This document shows positions 62,001-64,000 of a DNA stretch of 64,000 bases, one piece after another. The stretch's first letter is position 1; every line of letters starts with the position of its first letter. The notes beneath the pieces are model-generated. The model was not told the origin of the DNA. It ran no database searches and saw only the letters and a program-made list of their open reading frames with translations. The DNA lies in the NCBI RefSeq assembly GCF_011752005.1, contig NZ_JAAIJZ010000003.1, forward strand, positions 1-64,000, given 5' to 3'. This DNA comes from Canibacter zhoujuaniae. Its GTDB lineage: Bacteria; Actinomycetota; Actinomycetes; Actinomycetales; Microbacteriaceae. Position numbers and translations under genes: made by a program.

Positions 62001-63334
62001 CCGACTCGGTTTAGACGGTGCGAAATTCCTTCAATGGTCGCATGACGCGGGGAGACAACCAGCACTCGTTTACCTGCTCGCACTAGCTCACCGATAGCGT
62101 TAACGACGGTTTGGGTGCCACCGGTGCCCGGCAGGGTGTGTACGGTTAGTGAGTGCCCGGCAGCAATCTGACTAATGACGTCATCCTGCTGCGAATCAGC
62201 GTCATAGAGCAGTCGATCATTTTCAGGTGTGCGACTGTTTAACGGCGTGGGGTTCACCGGCTTGTATGCACGGCGCAGCTGTTCGATCGCGGCCTGATCA
62301 CCTGCGACAGCGCGCAAAACAGGGGTGTCAAGGTCTTTTAAGTCCTGCACCATACGGTGTGATATTCCACTAAACGATGAGGCAACAAGACGCGGCTCAA
62401 CGGTGAAACCCGCAACCCCTGCAGCCATCATCCGGAGACGGTCGATAACCGGTTGCGGTTTAAAAACACCCTCGGACTGCGATAGCGCGAGCAGAGTGCG
62501 AGCGTCTATCGCAATACCAAACTGTTGGTAGAGCACCCGAATTAACTCAGGGTTGACAGTCGCCGTGCCCTTCAGTTTGATTTCAAAATCGCGGCCATAG
62601 CGGCGAATAGCGAGCGGGCGCAAAAGCACGGGAGCTGCAAAGTTCTCCCCCTCGAACACCCATTTAGCGATACCAACGCCAAGGTGCACAGTCTCAAGCC
62701 CGCGCACATTTCGCATCTCGAGAGCCTTCGCAGCAACATTAGCCGCAGCACGCTTCGCCTTGCGCAACGCAACATCATCGCGTATCAGTTGAGAAAGAAG
62801 GGTTTTTTGGCCGGTAATAAACTGCGCAAGACCGCTTGGGTGTGTGGTCGAAAGATCAATGCGGTTGCGCTCTTTATCCTCGAAGTGCAACAGTGGATTA
62901 ACGCCACCGAGACGGGCAATAGCCTCCCGCCAGGAAGCGTGGAGCACATCAAATTTTGGAGTCGGAGCCGGCATCGAAGCGGACTTCTCAGCATGTGGTG
63001 CTTGTGCGGTTGCAGCCTCTGCGGCAGTGCCGCTAAGCGGTTTTTGACTCCCCGCTGTTTTCAGCACCGGCTGCTCAGCAACCGCTTCCTCAGCAGCGCG
63101 GTTGTCTCCCTGCGCAGGATGATCCGCCTTCGCAGCCCGCGCCTCAGCAGCCTGCGCACCCGCTGGGTGTGTGGGCGCAACCGGCCCAGTCTCTACCGGG
63201 CCAGCTGTAAAAGCGCCTGGTTCAAAACGGCCAGTGTGAATTACCTCTGTTTCACCGGTGTCTGCAGGCAGCTCTTGACCAGCACCATTGCCGGCGTTGC
63301 TGTTACGACCAAATAACTTTCCAAAAGACCACAC
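59084..63334 (-). CDS. Very large SF1 helicase-like protein with degenerate ATP site
   Basis: The 1416-residue product has a low-complexity acidic/Ala-rich N-terminus (about 1-130), a large central region and SF1-type helicase motifs. The Walker A position reads PGTGGTQT near residue 403, with Gly where the catalytic Lys should be. The Walker B position reads LLIVDAAGIS near 928, with Ala for Glu. FGDPVIQQP, VTIEQSSALSRDRVIFS and AMTRARRAM resemble motifs III, V and VI. Near 1240-1330 an ALRRLGWHYQRVQSFDLF-like segment resembles the MTES_1575 endonuclease-like domain. GTG 63334 is preceded by TAGGCT six bases upstream. Function unknown. Confidence 0.8.
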   Translation of the reverse strand: MWSFGKLFGRNSNAGNGAGQELPADTGETEVIHTGRFEPGAFTAGPVETGPVAPTHPAGAQAAEARAAKADHPAQGDNRAAEEAVAEQPVLKTAGSQKPLSGTAAEAATAQAPHAEKSASMPAPTPKFDVLHASWREAIARLGGVNPLLHFEDKERNRIDLSTTHPSGLAQFITGQKTLLSQLIRDDVALRKAKRAAANVAAKALEMRNVRGLETVHLGVGIAKWVFEGENFAAPVLLRPLAIRRYGRDFEIKLKGTATVNPELIRVLYQQFGIAIDARTLLALSQSEGVFKPQPVIDRLRMMAAGVAGFTVEPRLVASSFSGISHRMVQDLKDLDTPVLRAVAGDQAAIEQLRRAYKPVNPTPLNSRTPENDRLLYDADSQQDDVISQIAAGHSLTVHTLPGTGGTQTVVNAIGELVRAGKRVLVVSPRHATIEGISHRLNRVGLGGLAVTPRRLRRSLVEAIRRNEVSNQQPAVDVDQALVRLRNLLIDYRDALDTEDKQLNVTPLTALRELAKLSMLPNAPQTTVRLSQSALQSLALDRSAVADALIEAARLGQFDYGPADSPWYGVSFNSTEEARSAYSRAVDLAETKLPRLHSVAGEMVVQTSLRPYESITELGIYIRLFEGIRETLDRFVPEVYERSLSEVIAAHAPRSANDTMSAANRRRLKKLAREYVRPGVTVNDMFERLKAIQQQRVLWHRYCTIPGARQEVPLGLAEVAANFERVYDDLEKLDAVLGVASDDQRLRNLSVSALAHRISALAQESEVLKNIQERTAIMEQLRDADLGQLLDDLSARHVPADEVAAELEQAWWQTALETMLHNNPALLSANTGVVERLESDFRLVDDAHAGANGAILASQLADIWRVGVIDHRNEAKALREALRAGGASPTALLETAPTLMSILAPVWAMSPYEVSLLPSQMRFDTLLIVDAAGISLVEAVGAIRRAKQVVAFGDPVIQQPSSFEVGVRETDSVAAGAQPLTESVYSALRKVLPELQLTRSYRAGGADLTKLVNEKFYEGQIESMPWAGSFLGRSSLVHEYVRGGQGLPDPESGAVESTDAEVERVVILVLKHAEERPNESLMVVTASAKHAVRVWQSVLSAFAKRPELRDFLLGEHAEPFTVVTIEQSSALSRDRVIFSIGYGRTPHGRVLSDFGPLSQPGGERLIAVAMTRARRAMTVVSCFRAQHLESINPRYGVHQLAAVLGAEPAPEIEATLPAEPDSMVAELAERLHRLGLKVALNYQGVIPIAAALGDRAIAIDIDFSGEDESMRHTLRLRPALLRRLGWHYQRVQSFDLFSDPQEVAERVAGIIGWDRETAAARERLAEQETVAYTETEIVNVVENDTATIFEERAAGAAAVAEFATTVAETETEVSDSATETAQGAEDGSEDQHSAGAVEAAAAAEDSSETEESATDD

Positions 63335-63475
63335 CTAAACAGCCTATTGCGAAATTCTTTGAATTTCCCCGAACAGCGCCGACTAGCTGTGATTTATATT
63401 CCAGAAAACGCACATACACACAGCGCTAACTCTGCTTCAGCATGCACGCAGCAGAGAAGTAGCCGGATCAGCTAA

Positions 63476-64000
63476 CTAGGCCGTCAAGTTTGCCCGATCC
63501 GCCGTATCAGGATTGCGGTCACCGCGCAGCCGCCCGACCCAACTCATACCGTGGTAAACAACGAGGGCTGCAACGGTGCCGAGGGCGATACCGTTAAAGT
63601 AAAAATCACCGCTTTCGATGGTGAAGTTAGCGATACCAACAATCAGCGCAATAGCGGCAGTGAACTGGTTTACCGGCCTGTTGAAATCAACCCGGTTATC
63701 GATCCAAATTTTCACCCCAATTAAACCGATCAGGCCGTACAGCGCAACTGTGACGCCGCCGAGCACCCCGGCCGGAATCGAGTTGATAACCGCACCGATT
63801 TTAGGTGAGAAAGAGAGCGCTATCGCAAACAGGCCCGCAACCCAATAGGCAGCGGTTGAGAACACTCGAGTGGCTGCCATAACACCGATGTTTTCTCCGT
63901 AAGTGGTGGTGCCAGCACCGCCACCGAAACCGGCTAGAGCAGTGGCAATACCGTCAGCGAAAAGCGCTCTACCGGTCACCGGATCAAGGTTCCGATCAAT
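63476..64000 (-). CDS. Uracil/xanthine permease, C-terminal part
   Basis: The gene runs off the right edge; only the last 174 codons are visible, ending with the stop at 63476. The segment FGGGAGTTTYGENIGVMAATRVFS is the NCS2 family signature of uracil permease (UraA type), followed by membrane spans and a short hydrophilic tail. It moves nucleobases across the cytoplasmic membrane. Confidence 0.93.
   Translation of the reverse strand: MDRNLDPVTGRALFADGIATALAGFGGGAGTTTYGENIGVMAATRVFSTAAYWVAGLFAIALSFSPKIGAVINSIPAGVLGGVTVALYGLIGLIGVKIWIDNRVDFNRPVNQFTAAIALIVGIANFTIESGDFYFNGIALGTVAALVVYHGMSWVGRLRGDRNPDTADRANLTA

Noticed and set aside
1..64000. CRISPR arrays, insertion sequences, integrases, rRNA genes
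   Set aside because: No regularly spaced repeats, transposase-like proteins, integrase signatures or rRNA segments were seen.

Overview
The window looks like the chromosome of an actinobacterium of the order Micrococcales, most likely a Microbacteriaceae relative with an unusually balanced base composition (my visual estimate is slightly above 50% G+C; not computed). The evidence is the gene set: a DUF3073 protein, an actinobacterial sterol-carrier-like protein, a TopA with a Lys/Ala-rich tail, a tad locus with a DUF4244 pilin-like gene, a class A PBP with PASTA repeats, an acyl-CoA carboxylase beta plus epsilon pair next to birA, overlapping lysC-asd, and a helicase-like protein of the MTES_1575-associated kind. 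No phage, insertion sequence, CRISPR array or rRNA gene is visible. No gene-free stretch exceeds about 300 bases once RNA genes and leaders are counted; bases 1-185 hold nothing I can name.

Layout: 0.2-2 kb tyrS and a tRNA-Glu/Asp/Phe cluster; 2-5 kb two metalloaminopeptidases; 5-7 kb a VIT1-type metal transporter and a LysR-like sensor domain without HTH; 7-10 kb proline iminopeptidase and an acyl-CoA oxidase-like enzyme; 10-12 kb a DEAD-box helicase; 13-29 kb seven purine biosynthesis genes (purM, F, D, C, S, Q, L) interspersed with tatA, a small lipoprotein module, an SRPBCC protein and a heterodimeric ABC exporter; 29-36 kb tmk, topA, a compact tad pilus operon, ridA and a DUF4177 gene; 36-45 kb a PASTA PBP, a phosphoesterase and the asd-lysC-recR-dnaX series; 45-50 kb pta-ackA, the SRP RNA and rplJL with an attenuated leader; 50-55 kb an orphan OmpR-type regulator, a YqaJ-type nuclease, a PH-domain membrane protein, birA, the acyl-CoA carboxylase genes and mscL; 55.5-58.7 kb an AT-richer four-gene cassette (secreted four-cysteine protein, ABC ATPase, two membrane proteins); 58.8-63.4 kb a very large helicase-like protein with a small overlapping partner; and the 3' end of a uracil permease running off the window.

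Two things stand out. First, at least sixteen genes have a TANNNT hexamer ending six or seven bases before their ATG/GTG and no ribosome binding site, which is the signature of leaderless transcripts; this also decides many start codons. Second, two small accessory modules look horizontally acquired or at least undescribed: the secreted-protein/ABC cassette at 55.6-58.7 kb, and a promoter - 21-codon ORF - lipoprotein module at 18.46-18.98 kb. The helicase-like 1416-residue protein has lost the key Walker A lysine and Walker B glutamate and looks like a structural or regulatory derivative.
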